Source of the DNA: Colias croceus
Taxonomy: Eukaryota; Arthropoda; Insecta; Lepidoptera; Pieridae
Length of the DNA: 64,000 nucleotides
Direction of reading: 5' to 3'
Assembly: GCF_905220415.1 (NCBI RefSeq)
Contig: NC_059568.1
Location: forward strand, 9,176,001 to 9,240,000
The notes under the pieces were generated by a model. It was not told the DNA's origin and ran no database searches. It worked only from the letters and a program-made list of their open reading frames with translations. The position numbers and the translations under genes were made by a program. Positions 11,083 to 25,800 of the stretch are shown here, one piece after another. Position 1 is the first letter of the stretch; every line of letters begins with the position of its first letter.

Positions 11083-13588
11083 TTATTCAAAGGTAATTAT
11101 TACATAAAAAGCGCAAAGGAAATACAGTTTAGGAAAAGTTTCAACAGGAAGTATCGCCGCGCGTCGATATTTACATGATCATCCAAACATAAACTAAACC
11201 CCGTGACGAATAAAATTAAACGAATTATATATAATGACACTTCATGACACTTCAGTTTATACGGCAGTCACATGCGGGACTCGCCGTCGTCATAGATACG
11301 CACCTAATGAACACGATAAGATAATCCAATTATTCGCCGTGGCCACACTGGGCCACTCTTACCACCTAAACATTACTTACAAAGAAACTTAGTAACGACA
11401 ATCGCGTTGCAAACCATTTAAAAATCAAGTAAGAAATGGTTAAAATTAAACAAAGACAGGAGTGGTGGTGGGTAGCGTGGAGTGAACGAGGCCGACTGTT
11501 ACAACGTGTCGATCGCCAAAAATACTCGTTGGATACATTTTAACAGCCGACATTACTAAATACTATAATTATTACACTATACCTATACCTCAGTCTTCGT
11601 TTAAAATATTCAGCCATAGAAATGAGTAACACTATCGGCCGCGTCGCTTGACTTGCAGCCAAAATATCATAACAGATGACGCGCCTCGGCTCACATCTCT
11701 GCACTGAATCCCTAACTTTACGTTATCATATTGTTATATACATAATTATTAGAAATTATTAGCTATATTGCTATGTGCACGTTTCGATATATAGCCACTT
11801 ACACTACAGTTATTCGTTACATTCGGTTTACGCTAAACACCAAATACGTTAAATTTAATTCGGTATTATTCATTATTAAAAGTCTGAAATATTTATAACA
11901 TATTGATTAGGCATTAATGAAAACTTACACTACAGTGAATATTATAGATAACTTGCTGGCCTTTGAACGATATCGATTATTACACAATATAAAGGGACAT
12001 CACAATGTGGATTTATAATAAATAACACATTCATTCATATAACTAATTAAAATTTAAGAAGAATTAAAATAATTAAAATGATTTCAAATTAGATTAAATT
12101 AACATAAAAAAAATAATGTCAGACAAATTAAAAGCGATAAAACTACAATAAATATTTTGTATTTGGAGAGATCTCAAGGAATAAAAAAATAATTGAATTA
12201 AACGTCGGTAGAAAATAATTAAAATGTCGAATATTATCGAATACATATACATTGCAATCGAATTATTATGCAGCTATATATAACATATTATATTGCAATC
12301 AAATTATTATGCAGAAACAAAAAACATAAAAAATAACAATACACAATGGAAACTAATGAGACTAAATCATTAAATGTTAACAAATTCGTTTAAACTAATT
12401 TTAACCTAAAATTCAACCACATGGCCAGTGAGACAGTATTGCAATAACTCGCTAACATAATATGATAAATGTCGCATTACATTGGACTCACTAATATTAT
12501 ATATAATATATTCACTGGTAAATACGGTTGCATATTGCTTAAACAAATTAATTGACATGTCAAGGTAAATTATTATGCATATAAATTAATAACACTCACA
12601 ATTATAATATATAACGGGTCATACAAAATTTAAAATTAAATTACGTTTACAATTAAATGACACAATAATATTATTCACTGGACAAATTTCCAAAAATTTA
12701 TCCAAAATTAAAACGAAACTTTTAAAATTCAAAAATTAAATTAAAATATTAAATAAACGCACACATTGTAATTTCTATATCTCCAATCGTTAAAGTTCAC
12801 GTGATATGAATAATGCTATAGCATATTATGGAATGAAAAACCAATGTAAAATGAAATGTCGATCAGCTACACTGACCAGTGCGAACATCATTACTCTAAA
12901 CTAAAGCTAAAATCCGATATCCTCGTACTCTTTGGAACAATGAAGCATACCACTCAGAACCTAAATTTGGTAATGCACGATGGCAGCCATCATTTTAAAC
13001 CAACTGAAATTCAATTCTTAGGACTAAGTATAATATGTAATGGTATCATATTGGTATTGAATGTATGCAGGTAATCAGATAGTGTGAATTATCGTGCAGA
13101 GCACGTCGAGCCCCGCACGGCCCGGGAGGCACTTCGCCGACTACATCTAGCTTTGATATGGACCTAGTGATTACTTAGAACAATATATCAAATGTTACAG
13201 TTAAAATTAAACAAAATAATACATAATTATAAATTACAAAAATAAATTAATTGCGTGATCAGATTGATTGTGATACATTATTAGATTTAAATTTTAAAAA
13301 TGTCATTTCGCCCGTTTGGTACTTTCATATAGTGGCCTAATTAATCACTCAATCGATGCGTTTTTATCGACAATAGCAGTTTTGTCAGTAGGTTCTCACA
13401 TTGGAAGACGGGGAGTGGACGAATGAAAGCTATGGTCACGTATATAGGGTACGATACAAAACGGTGAGTATTATCGGTATGCCGCGGGACCGTAGGGGTG
13501 TGTCCACTCCCGCGCGAGTCGGCTACTAGCAGTGCCAGGGCGCGTACAGGTTGGCGTATCGGCGCATGAGGCGCCGGTTGAGTCTATG
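11083..13588 (-). other. ago: Probable long 3' UTR of ago
   Basis: On the minus strand the stop codon of ago (13589-13591) is followed by about 2.5 kb of AT-rich, repeat-poor DNA. The last good AATAAA on that strand is at 11083-11088 (ttttattcaaagg on the plus strand), followed by a T-rich/GT region. Three occurrences of AATTATTATGCA (about 12261, 12303 and 12567, plus-strand sense) lie in it. The UTR extent is inferred. Confidence 0.35.
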
Positions 13589-13875
13589 CTATTCGTCGCA
13601 CTTGCGGCAGGCGCCGGGCACGTCGAAGTCGAGCACGAGCAGCTTGGTCTCCTCGGTGCCGTTGCGCGAGCCGACGGCGCAGATGAGCTTGGTGGCGGAG
13701 GCCCGGATGCGCCACACGACGCCGCCCGACCCGCCCGAGCTCAGCTCCACGAGGTTGCGGATGAACTCGCCCGTGCGCACGTCCCACAGCTTCACCGTGC
13801 CGTCGTCCGACGACGTGATCACGAACCGGTTGCTCGACTGCAGGCACGTCACCGCCGACTGGTGCTTGTTTGGAC
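13589..13875 (-). CDS. ago: ago last coding exon (final WD40 repeats)
   Basis: Reads GPNKHQSAVTCLQSS, VITSSDDGTVKLWDVRTGE, GGSGGVVWRIRASATKL and RNGTEETKLLVLDFD, then VPGACRKCDE and TAG. The Arg in VVWRIRAS corresponds to the fourth conserved degron-contact region. Local GC content is much higher than in the introns. Confidence 0.96.
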
Positions 13876-16800
13876 CTACGGGATTGTAAAACATCAGTAA
13901 CTAAACATAATATCCAAATTTATATTTTGAGTGAACCGGTATCTACTAAGTACTATATTCTAGGAGGTAGCAACGTTGACAAGTGAGCATTTTAGTATAG
14001 TTGGTTCTTTGATATGCTGTTCCTCTTGCTATTTCGGTTACAGTCCGGGCTGTCTGGCTGGCCGCAGTGGTTGCGTTTATTAGTGCGCATCTTATCTGCA
14101 CAGGAAAATATCCTTAATTTAAAGTCATTTTTTAACGCGTAATTTTTAATCGTTTGCCTTTAGATAGATCCATTAGACATACATTTTTTATTGCAAGACG
14201 TTTTTTTCGTTGTTAAATAGGTGCCAGACGCAATTTTTATTTCAAAATAATTAAAATATCATCGAAATAAGTGAAATTCCATCAACATGAGTCCCAGTGA
14301 AGGATAAGTAATCACTATGTTACTTATACTATATATAATATTCATTTTACTATTTACAGTTTTATTGCAACAATCTACCATATCGCCTCCTTTTTCCCAA
14401 CGAACCTCAAATAGGACGTTAATGTAAACTTGATAAAAACCAAATATCATCAAGAAATTAAAGACTTTTTAACGGATTTTAAACGCGATTTATTCATTGT
14501 ATTATTTTCCCAAGTCTTTAATTTCAAAATGTATAATACTCGCGTAAAATCAAGCACTAGAAAATACAAATATCATCAAATTCATATTTATACCCAAAAG
14601 TTTAATAAATATGAAACCATCTATTAAAAATATTAGTTTACTAATTATTCAATATAAGTATTAAAAAAGGATAATATAATATAAATAATAAAGTTATTAC
14701 TTACCTTTTAAGCGGACTCATGTTGATGTAATTTCACTTATTTCGATGACATTTTAGTTATTTTGAAATAAAAATTGCGTATGGCACCTATTTTACAACG
14801 AAAGAAACGTCTTGCAATAAAAAAATTATGTCTGATGGATCTATCTAAAGGCAAAAGATTAAAAATTACGCGTTAAAAAATGACTTTAAATTAAGGATAT
14901 TTTCCTGTGCAGATAAGATGCGCACTAATAAACGCAACCACTGCGGCCAGCCAGACAGCCCGGACTCTAACCGAAATAGCAAGAGAAACAGTATATCAAA
15001 AACCCAACTATACTAAAATGACTTTTTTTTTAACGTTGCTAGCTCCCGTACTACTAGGGCACGGCCACAGAACAGTAAGAACATAATAGAAGTGCTATAA
15101 TGTCATCATTAGTATGAAAACCAGTGTCGCCAAACCCACACATTTAAACCGATAGTTATACAGTACACTACAAGTAAACTATGCCTTTGATTGGACAGCT
15201 TAATTTGAGTAAAAACTGACTTAGGTTATAAATTCAGCATTTCAATATGTACCCTAACGAACCAAGTTACGGTTTATTTTAGTATAACATCCCTAGGTAT
15301 ATTAGCTGTTTTGTTTCTCTTTGCTCAGAAATTCCAAATTCGAAAACATTCAGCTATTCCACAACAGATGGCGTTGGTTTTCAATACATATAACTTTGAA
15401 CCTCTACACATAAAGATAAGGTTGAAATTTGTGTCACTCTAAATTAATGACATTAACTTGACATTAACCTGATGCTATGCTCTAAGGGATGTCAGCCTTG
15501 TTATCGATAATTCACAAATAAATATATTTTTGTGCATTTTTTTTTTCTTTCTATTATATGAGTATAGGATAATGTGTCACATTTTGGAGTATGTTTATTA
15601 CTACTAAGTACGTCTTTTCATATTATTATATTTAAATAAAAAACGGAATAGAATAGTATAAATCTATATTTACAAAACAAACAGAAAATATGCATTATTT
15701 TAAATCTTGGAACTGCCGTAGGTTTGATGTATCGGTGGCCTTTGTTAGACTGCTTATTGCTGTTCGGCATCCAGTTAACTCGTCACGTTGCATTTATTAT
15801 CCATTTCTCTTTTAAATTAGGCTCTTTCGAAAATCTATAAATAAATAGGACAAATGAAAGCTAAGGAAAAATAGAATAAAATTTAATATTTAAAATGTTT
15901 GTCTTTTCTAAAGTATCGATACTGTCGATATGCGCCACATGCATCACTAATCCGACATTCGTTTGTTTATTTCAATAATATTCCAGAAAGTCTTGTTTGC
16001 TGTTCAATCTATATTAGTACTTATTTCTTATAGATTAAGGTTCATTTTGACTTAATATTTTTATAAATTTTTGACAAATTACGACAAGCGAAGTTGTAAC
16101 ATAAAATATATTTAAAATAAATTAAAATAAGACTTACCGATGGTATGAAATGCCTTGATTGCTGATATTATTTCGTCTGCTATCATTTTTCCACTCTAAT
16201 ACCGAACAACACGCTCTAAATAATGAATAAATATGGAAATAAGGTTTGACAGTTGACAACCGACTCGAATATTTTTCTGCGCACAACTGAGAGCGAGTTA
16301 GGTGATCTTACCTTACTAGTGACACGTGGGCCACGCCCACATCGCACTTCTATTATGTTTTTACTGTTCTGTGGGCACGGCTATTCAAATAAAATCGAAA
16401 CCAAAACGCACTTACGCACATCAAAACTTATTTACCTCGTAAAAAGTTATGAAGTTACAAAAATACACCAAATTGAGAACCTGCTATTATTTTGAAGTCG
16501 GCTCAACATTCTTTTAATGATCTTGATATTTTTGGACACCCTGTGTTTTTTAGGATTTCTGATCTTGTGATAATAGTCTTATTCATTAAAACAAATATAC
16601 AAACACAATAAGTGTTAAAACTAGCCATAAGTAACTAGCAATATTAAGGGCGGCCGTACACGGATCGCTTCAAGCAGTAGAGACCGACAGCTAGAAGCCG
16701 CGACCGCGCGGTGAACTATGGACATTCACTGCCGTGTACGACCGACCGCTGGAGCAGTCTGAGTACGTCGCTCAGCCGATAATTGCTCGAGCCGTCCGTG

Positions 16801-19800
16801 TACGGCCGCTCTAAATACACATTTGGCTTGCATTAATTACAATTACTTACCAGACAGCGTATGCAAGCAGTGGCCCGTGGTGATGTCCCAGACCTTGACC
16901 GTCGAATCAGCGTTCCCAGAGACGAGTATGTTCGAGTGCAGCTCCATACCAGACGTAAGCGACTGGTGGCCCGTGAGCGTGTGCTTCAGCTGGCCAGACT
17001 CCACGTCCCACACGCGTATCGAGGTGTCCAGCGAACCGCTTACCACGTGGATACCGTCGAACTGCAATTTAGAGCATTTATGTATAGTTATCACTGTAGT
17101 GTATAAAGTCGTGTCTCGCGTCTGTATGCATTTATAAAATCTTTAAAAGTACCCAACGGATTGTGATGCGAGATTTTAATAGACAGTGATTCTCGAGGGA
17201 GATAATATGTAATTTAATAGGTAATAGATAAAGCGAGTGAAGCCGCGGGCGGTAATCTGGTAATAACTAAATCCGTTAAATATAAATCCGTTAAAAAGTC
17301 TTTAATTTCTAAATGATAATACTCGCGTAAAATCAAACACTAGAAAATACTATGGTAATAACTAAGTTGAAAAGTCAGACGCTTCAATTTTCATATACCC
17401 CCACCCACCTCCCATGACTGCCTCCTTAGTACAGTGGTTGGTCCGTAACACCGAGGGGTTCTGGGTTCGATTCCTGGTGGAGACGAAAAAAAAAAATATC
17501 TCGGTCTGGTAGGACACAGAAGTCTGATCACCTACTTGTTCCTAAAGAAAATCGATCAGTGAAACGCATCTGCCCCTTACCCCTTACTAGGGGACATGGA
17601 ACTTTACTTATGAATTAAATAGATATCACTGCATAGTATAAAAAGTCACTTCCTGCATCTGTTCTTACATCTGTATGCATGTATGATTAGAACTTTAAAA
17701 CTACCCAATGGATTTTGATGCAATTTTTTAAAAGACAGTGATTCTCAAGGAAGGTTTTGGTATATAATTCATTGGGTAATTGTAACAGATAAAGCGAATG
17801 AAGCTGCGAGCGGTAATCTGGTAATAACTAAGTTGAAAAGTAGACGCTTTAATTTTCCATATACACTCTTTAACAGTTCCTTCTCAGAACCCAGATATTT
17901 AATTCCTATATTAGCGGACCGGTAGATATATATAAAATTTCATAATCGGACAAGCTATTTTTTTTTATATATTTAAGCGGGCAAGCGAGCAGGCGGGTCA
18001 CCTGATGGAAAGTGAAGCCCGCCGCCCATTAGCATTCGCGTTGTCAGGGGCAACGCGAATGTGTTGCCGGCCTTTAAGATGTTTATATGCCCTTTTTTGA
18101 AGATTTTCTTGTCAAAGACGCTTGGAAACACTTCAGATGGTAGTTCGTTCCACAACGATGTTGTTCTTGGCAAAAAATGCCGGGTGAATCGCACTGTACT
18201 AGATCGCCATGCATCTAGATGATGAGGATGGTACTTAAGTTTGAGACGGGATGTGCGGTTGTGGAAATCGGCAGCTGGAATCAGATCGAAGAGTTCCTCG
18301 GAACATTCCCCATTATAGATTTTATAGAAAACACAGAGAGACGAGATGTCTCTCCGCAGCGACAAAGGATCAAGCGGTTTGGCAATCTCGGTGTCGTCAA
18401 CATAGGAACAACATAGGCGACGACACACAGCCTTGTGGGACACCAGCGCTAATAGGCATAGATTCAGAGCATGCTCCGTCGACGACGACTTGGATGCTAC
18501 GTGCCTGGAGAAAGCTAGCTACCCAATTGCATAACCTCTCCGGTAGTCCATACGATGGAAGTTTGGAAAGGAGCCCCCTGTGCCACACCCGATCAAAGGC
18601 CTGAAGATTGTAGAAACACCGTATTTTAACGTAATAAGAAAACTGAAGTGTTGTTGAAACATGAAAAGCAGACTTACGGACCAGAAGACTATACCAAACC
18701 GAAATAACAACCGAAATATCGTACTAAACAGTCCCTTTTTTGTGTGGTGTCTATCGATTTTAGCCAGAAGGGCTTCTACGCACACGCGTGGGTAAACTGA
18801 AGGATGACTCTGGTAGCGACATGCGCAAGGGCATCCCCCCTTGACGGGGATCTCGAACCTCGTCTTGGGCTGTCGCTTGAGTGGAGCAAGCCGGAAGGGC
18901 TCTAGTCGGACGGGAAAACAGTCCCAAATCTCACCTGCAAGCTGTACACCCTATTCGTGTGTCCGGCTAGGGTGTGCAGGCACTCCCCGGTCTCGGGATT
19001 CCACACTTTCACGAAGTAATCGTACGCGCCGGAGACCACGACCTTGCCGTCGTACTGCACGCACCGTACTGCCGCCAAGTGGCCGACGAGCACGCGTAAG
19101 CAACGCCCATCGGGTATGGACCAGACGCGGAGTGTTGCGTCCCGTGAACCAGATACCACCCTGGTGACAAAACATTATATTATGTAGTTTTTCGCCGCTT
19201 AAGTCTTCCCTGGACTACCACAAACATTTCAAAATTTCATTTAGCGAGACAAACAAAAAGCAATTGATTTTGATTATTTATATATTTAATTTTGCACAAT
19301 ATTATTTTTCAGAATTCGTTTTGATGCTATCCCGTTTATTTAAATTATTAAAAGAGACATAATAAAGGGCATAACAAAAAACAGCTGATTTAATATTATT
19401 ATGACCTAACGACACATAAAATATACAACAGAAATAATGCACAACTAAAGAACCTTGATATGTCTCAATGATGTGATGGTATAATCAGAATGTTTGGTTC
19501 ATAGAAAAGGTTATCAGTTTGCGTGATATTGCATCCGGAGAAAATTGCAGATATTGCATATATTCTTATATTAAATAATAAAAATACACAGCAAAATAGC
19601 AAATAATTATTTACAAGTTAATAAAATGTAAAATTTTCATAATTTTTTAAATTGGCAATGCTACATTGAAAACAGCAGAGCTAAATATATAAAATCGCAT
19701 ATTAACATCGCACAGCAGTTTAAAAATATACAGTCTATGATCAAATATATTCTATATTCTACGTTATAACATTTCTATACTTCGCCGTTATGCAATAAAT

Positions 19801-22800
19801 AACAAAATTCTCAAAAACACGTTCAAAATCTGTATTCATACAAAATAAACCGTATGGCAATATTATTAAGATACAATCCACAGATCACTGTAAAAACCTC
19901 TTTATTCCCATTCTAGTCTAGTCTGGAGTATCCATTATATTCTAAAAGTTTATTTATTCTGGCGAAACTTCCCTGCAAGAACTAGAAGCAACCTATTCCA
20001 GAAAATCCACTACATCAATCAAAATCTACCTAATCTAGATTCCCCATCAACCAACTCCCTACTCTAGAAACCTTCACCAGAATAGGGATTCTGCGGTTTG
20101 ACACATTTAGTGCACATCACATGCTTCACACTTCAACTTCTTCTTTTTGCATCACACGCTCAAATAGTCAACTGTTGCACTTCTCATACGGTACATTTCG
20201 CAACTAATGCCTTTGGTATTACATTCCTACATCGCTGTATTAGCGATAAGGCCGCCGTTTGTTGGTATTATTTTGCAAATAATATATTTTCATTCATTTC
20301 TTTCATACCTATTCTGGTGCAAGTGCATACACCGCACGGTGGACGTGTGCCCGGCTAGCACCTTCAGGCACTGGCCGGTCTTCGCGTTCCAAACGCGCAG
20401 GGTGCGGTCCGTTGACCCACTGATCACGAGGTCGCCGATCATTTGGGACGACCACACGCCGCCAGAGTGCCCGACCAGTGTGCGGAGGCACTAGAAATAA
20501 TAAAAATATATAATATAATCGAGGTGTATAATATTGTCTAAACGGTTTTGGTGTACGTCAGACAGAAATACTTATATGAATAGGAGATGAATAAGGAAAA
20601 TATAAGAAACTTCAATGGAGATGTTTTGCTAGTGAGAAAGTTTTGAAAGTCATAAAAACTTATTGTAGCATATTTAGTAAACAATAAACAATTATTAAAA
20701 TATATTGTTTAGTTTCATCTGTATGTAACTATGCATAATAACATTAAAATACGCATAAACCAAATACATGAAATGTTTCCATGTTGTAAAACTAAGAAAA
20801 AAATTGTTTTGTTTTCACATCAAGGAATATAACCTTACCAAGACATTTATATGAAAAAATCAATTAAAATACATTCTATAGCCTTTAATACTAACCTTCC
20901 CCGTAATAGCCGACCACACCTTCAGCGTGGTATCGTCGCTGCCGCTCAATATGCGATTTCCATAGAACTGCAAGCATGTGATCACGTGGTCATCGTGCCC
21001 CCTCATCACTATGGGACTGTTCACGGGTTTGTGGAGCCAATTGTCTTGTATCAGTGACTGTCGCATGTACGCCGCCTTCCAAGGGCTGGCACATCTGGGC
21101 AGAGATCGCGGCATCTTCTTGAGGGTCGTGAGACCTATGCGCCGACACTGCTCCTTCCATAGTAGGTTATCGTCAGCGAGGAATCTGTAATTTGACCATT
21201 TTAATGGTGACTCATAGATGAATGAACACGATTTGCGATAAACAAATTTAAGGTTAAAGTGTATACTTGTTTTGAAATTGTACTTTTGACTGTTGAGATA
21301 CACAATCGGTGTTCTTTGTGACTTATGTTATTTGCACAACAAAAGATTTTGGTTGGGTTGGTTAAAAATGGAAATAGATATGGTCACATTGTTACAATCA
21401 CATTAATATAAGCAAAACTTTTAAATAAGAAAAAATAAGACATAATTCTGCTTGTTGTTTCACACAGATAGTGGAAAGTAGGTAACAAGCAAATAAATAC
21501 ATACATATTGTGGAAAGTTCATTTAGTACAAATTTCAAAGTCACGTATTGTCTCTCATGATATTTACATTGACTTATTTAAATAAAATAATTCAACACGT
21601 TTATAGAAATACATAATTAACGACTGCTAAAGAACCGTAACATATTGTTTTAAGAGTATATAAAGAAAATACTAAACGCATTGTCTAGTACATATTATAT
21701 ACTCATTTTACACGAACTAAAATCCCTATTTCTTCCTGGAATAAAAATGTAATCTCACCTAATTCTACTTTTAAATGCTACACAAATATACATGTACAAC
21801 ATTTATTTATTATGCGTTTACTTTTTAGCATTGTAGCTGATATCTAAAATGGTCTTATCACACCACCTTTCATAACAACGCATAAAGCAAGATTTTTTTA
21901 ATGCACATTCTAATCAAAACGGGATTCCCCATTCATATCGTCTAAAGTCCAATACCATTTCACCGACATGACTTACCTCCAATACCGGCAAGTCTGCGCG
22001 GCCCTCAGCAGGTCCTTCGGAGACAAGTACCCTAGCACCGTGAGGGCAAGCTCCTTGGGCAGCAGCGATATAAAGTCCCTTTGGAACAGCGGCTCGATCG
22101 CCTTCATCATGTGACGCACGTGGCCAGCTGCGCAGCGGCTTATCAAAGCGTCTATCGCTTGGATCTTTTCGCTATTCGACCATGACTGGAATCTAAGAAA
22201 ATACGGGGTTTAGAAATGGAAAAAGGCCCTAAACGTCCTATTCCTGAAACTAACTTAAAACTACATTCTAAGATAGCTCATCCATACAAACTATTGAAGA
22301 TAAAAACAATGTTGATAAGATGCAAACAATATGTAGGTATAAAGATGGCCGTTTTTCGATCTGGATTTACATTATTGTCTATTCTCTATTCTGCGTTATA
22401 TACCGCGCACTATTCGCACGACTCTTATCTATACTAATATTATAAAGCTGAAGAGTTTGTTTGTTTGTATGTTTGTTTGTTTGAACTCGTTTATCTCAGG
22501 AGCTTTACAGGACTCTATTGGTCCGATTTGAAAAATTCTTTCGATGTTAGATAGCCCATTTATCGAGGAAGAATATATATTATCATCACGCTAAGACCAA
22601 CAGGAGCGGAGCACTGCGGGTAAAACCGCAGGGCACAGCTACTTTTTAATATAAGTATCATATTAGCAGAAATGTAACACGAGATCAGATGATTGCTGCG
22701 CATATCATACCAACGACTTTTAGCTGTGCGCAGTAATAGGTGGTAATAGAATCTTATGGACATTAAGCGTTATTATTATCTAGTTGCAAAATTACACATG

Positions 22801-25800
22801 GTGTCATAGTACCTACGCTTAATAGGACATGGATTATAGTATAACCAACTGGAGTACCTAGTCAACAATATAGATTGTCTGTTGCTATGCTAATTTTACG
22901 TTTTGGAATGATATAGATTCGAATACGAATAAATGTCTATATGTATTTTATGATATCATAGCTTATTTCTACGCACAAAAAAATCATATAAAAAAGGCCA
23001 TTCATCCTTTTTAAATGTATTCCTTCAGCGAATCATGCGTAATAACGATCATACGATCAGACTAAGTAAGTTTCTTAGTTTCTTATTGAATTTAAGGACA
23101 TGATGATCACTTCGTAATGACGAATATAATAAAAAAATGATGCAATGCTTTAATAGCATGTCAAAGGTCATTTTATATAAAATGACTGCATAGAAAAATA
23201 ATGAGCACAAATAACATGTTTCATCTTAAATGCAGAATTTATTTCACATTAATGAAAGTTAAATACGTGAAATCGTATCATAATTCATGTGAATAAGATG
23301 TACACTTTTAAGCAATAAAAATAAAAATCACGGCCTTAAAACCATTATTTAAACCTAAATTCCATTCTATAGTCGAAATGTGGAAAACGGTCCTCTTTTA
23401 TGTATAATACAAAGAGATCCAAAGCCATTGTGTCTGCACATTTAACTGCTGAACGTTCAAGATTTTGAATGGAGGCGCAATAAATTATACAATTATATAA
23501 GTCCAAAGGTGGCCCGATAGAATACAACTGCAAGGAACACAATGTCTTGGGTAAATTCAAAATAATAGATACGTTTTTCAGTCGTGTTCGATATAATGTT
23601 TATACGTATAGAGATAGTTGTGAGATATTGATACGTCCGATCCCATAACCAGAAAAATTATTTACAATTCATTTGTGACGAGTCATATATTTGCACAGCG
23701 TATCAAATGTATTCGAATACCAAATGCGAAATTTAAACAGATCGATTTAAATAACAAATGCTTCTGGGAAGTTTGCGTTCCATTTTCATTTATAATAAAC
23801 ATATCGTAACAGGGATTTGCCACATACTTTTCCATGTTTGCTGCCCAAGTGTTATATAATTGAAGCACGTCTTTCATAAAATAAAAAACCTATTTTAACT
23901 TATCAGAGTTCGAAACAAAAACATTGTTACTGTACATGTATTATTAGCTGTAGGTATTAAATGTATTTTTATCTTCTTTAGCGAAATAAAATTTCAAGGC
24001 ATTAATTAGTATCTCACTATGAGTAAACACGTGTACATATTAACTAAAAATAAACAAAGCTCGGAGGCGTCTTTATGCGGTCTTAAATATGCAAACATTA
24101 AACAATTTGCACACCTGACATTTACGTTTTGTAAGTCGACTTGCGACCCCCCGCGACTATGTCTGCGTCTCTGACAACTTTTATTGGAATTCCAACTATT
24201 CGTAACAAGAAAATTACAAGGAGCGTGATACATGATCGATTATTTCCGTCATTGTAATTTACTGGTCATAGAAATTAATTGAAATGTATTGAAATTAATT
24301 GGTTCTCAAAATTTAAGAAAATATGCTTTGAACAGATTAAAATAAACCCTGGGGAAAATACTTTAAGCAAATTTGGCGAACTACCTGGAGTGAAATCTGG
24401 ACCCGCAACTATTATATAATTATACGTGAATAAAACGAATTAATCTAGATTCGCATATTATGACGGGAAAACAGCCTACGCTTATCACTATGTATACATT
24501 TTCACAGAAAACATTTGCATACGCGCTGAAAAGAACAATCTAAGTACATTGAAACGTAATAGAATAGATGTATGGATGTATGGATGTTTGTTACTCTTTC
24601 ACGTAAAAACTACTGAACCGATTACAATGAAATTTAGCACACATATAGAGGGTAACTTGGATTAACACATAGGATCTTTAGTTTTTATCTTCTATTTTCT
24701 TAGTTTTTATCCCGGAAATCCCACGGGAACGGGAACTATGCGGGTTTTCCTTTGCAAACGCGGGCGAAGTCGCGGGCGGAAATCTAGTATTAAATAATTA
24801 TAAAAATGTGTAATTTATCACTCGCTCTAACTTGGTAAAATGTCTGTATGTCTGTACCTACAATGCGGTTTCTTACCGATTGAGCCACTGTTTAAGTTCC
24901 GGCGGTCCTTGGAGCATACTGTTCTGCTGCAGACCCTGCAGTCCCGGGCTCCACTCCCCCGTACAGGGCAGCATGCTGCCGTCGGGACAGAACTTCTTAG
25001 CTGACTGCGGCGGCGGAGGCTCGAGACGTCTTTTCCTCTGCACAAACAAATACAATAGATACACACACATCGTACAATCTGGTATCAACCTGTCTCATTG
25101 GTGGAGTATCGCGAGATGGAAGCCACATGTTATCAATTCTATTAAGGCAATATTTCAATACAAATCTTTACATATATTATCAGTACTCTCGATGAATGCG
25201 TGAATATAATTTACAATCGTTTAATTACGTTGCACTCAGAACAGTGTGGAATACAATTGACGGGAGCGAAACGTAGAGTTGAAACGGCCACACTGAATTT
25301 GCTAAAGAAAATAATAATAAACATACTAAAGCCCACCCTGGTACTTGAATATAATTCCAAATAGCTTAGTCATAAGATCACTAATACGACACAGATTCGG
25401 TTTACACATAGAACACGAAGCTAAAGAAAACATTAAAATATGAGATGCAATTTATTGTATGTTTGACTTACCCATAGTCTGTCATCAGGCTCCGGTTCAT
25501 CATCATCCTCATCATCCTAAAAATAATCCACATTAGAACATTCACAAAAGAGACTAAGTGATGAGTAAATGAAAAGCGAAGTTAATTTAAATAAAAAAAA
25601 AATTATAATACACAAAACTTGCAAATAAAACATGTGAGAAGTATAATTTTGTACAGAAAGGTTACACAATAATGATGATACTATTGAAGGTTTGGAAATA
25701 AACAGTTGTTTGTGTAGAAGGCGGTTACCTCATGGGAGCTCAGGCAAGTGCACCATGACTCCTCGTTGATTTCCTCTTCAGAATCATCATCTGGATCGCA

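Noticed and set aside
13532..13900. Plus-strand and alternative-frame open frames over the last ago exon
   Set aside because: Shadows of the WD40 coding sequence on the minus strand.
20207..20494. Plus-strand 95-codon frame and a 60-codon minus frame over ago exon 7
   Set aside because: The WD40 frame is a different minus frame with correct splice phases; these are shadows.
24560..24787. gcgggcgaagtcgcgggcgg as a CpG promoter element
   Set aside because: It recurs as the 3' end of small Helitrons across the window.
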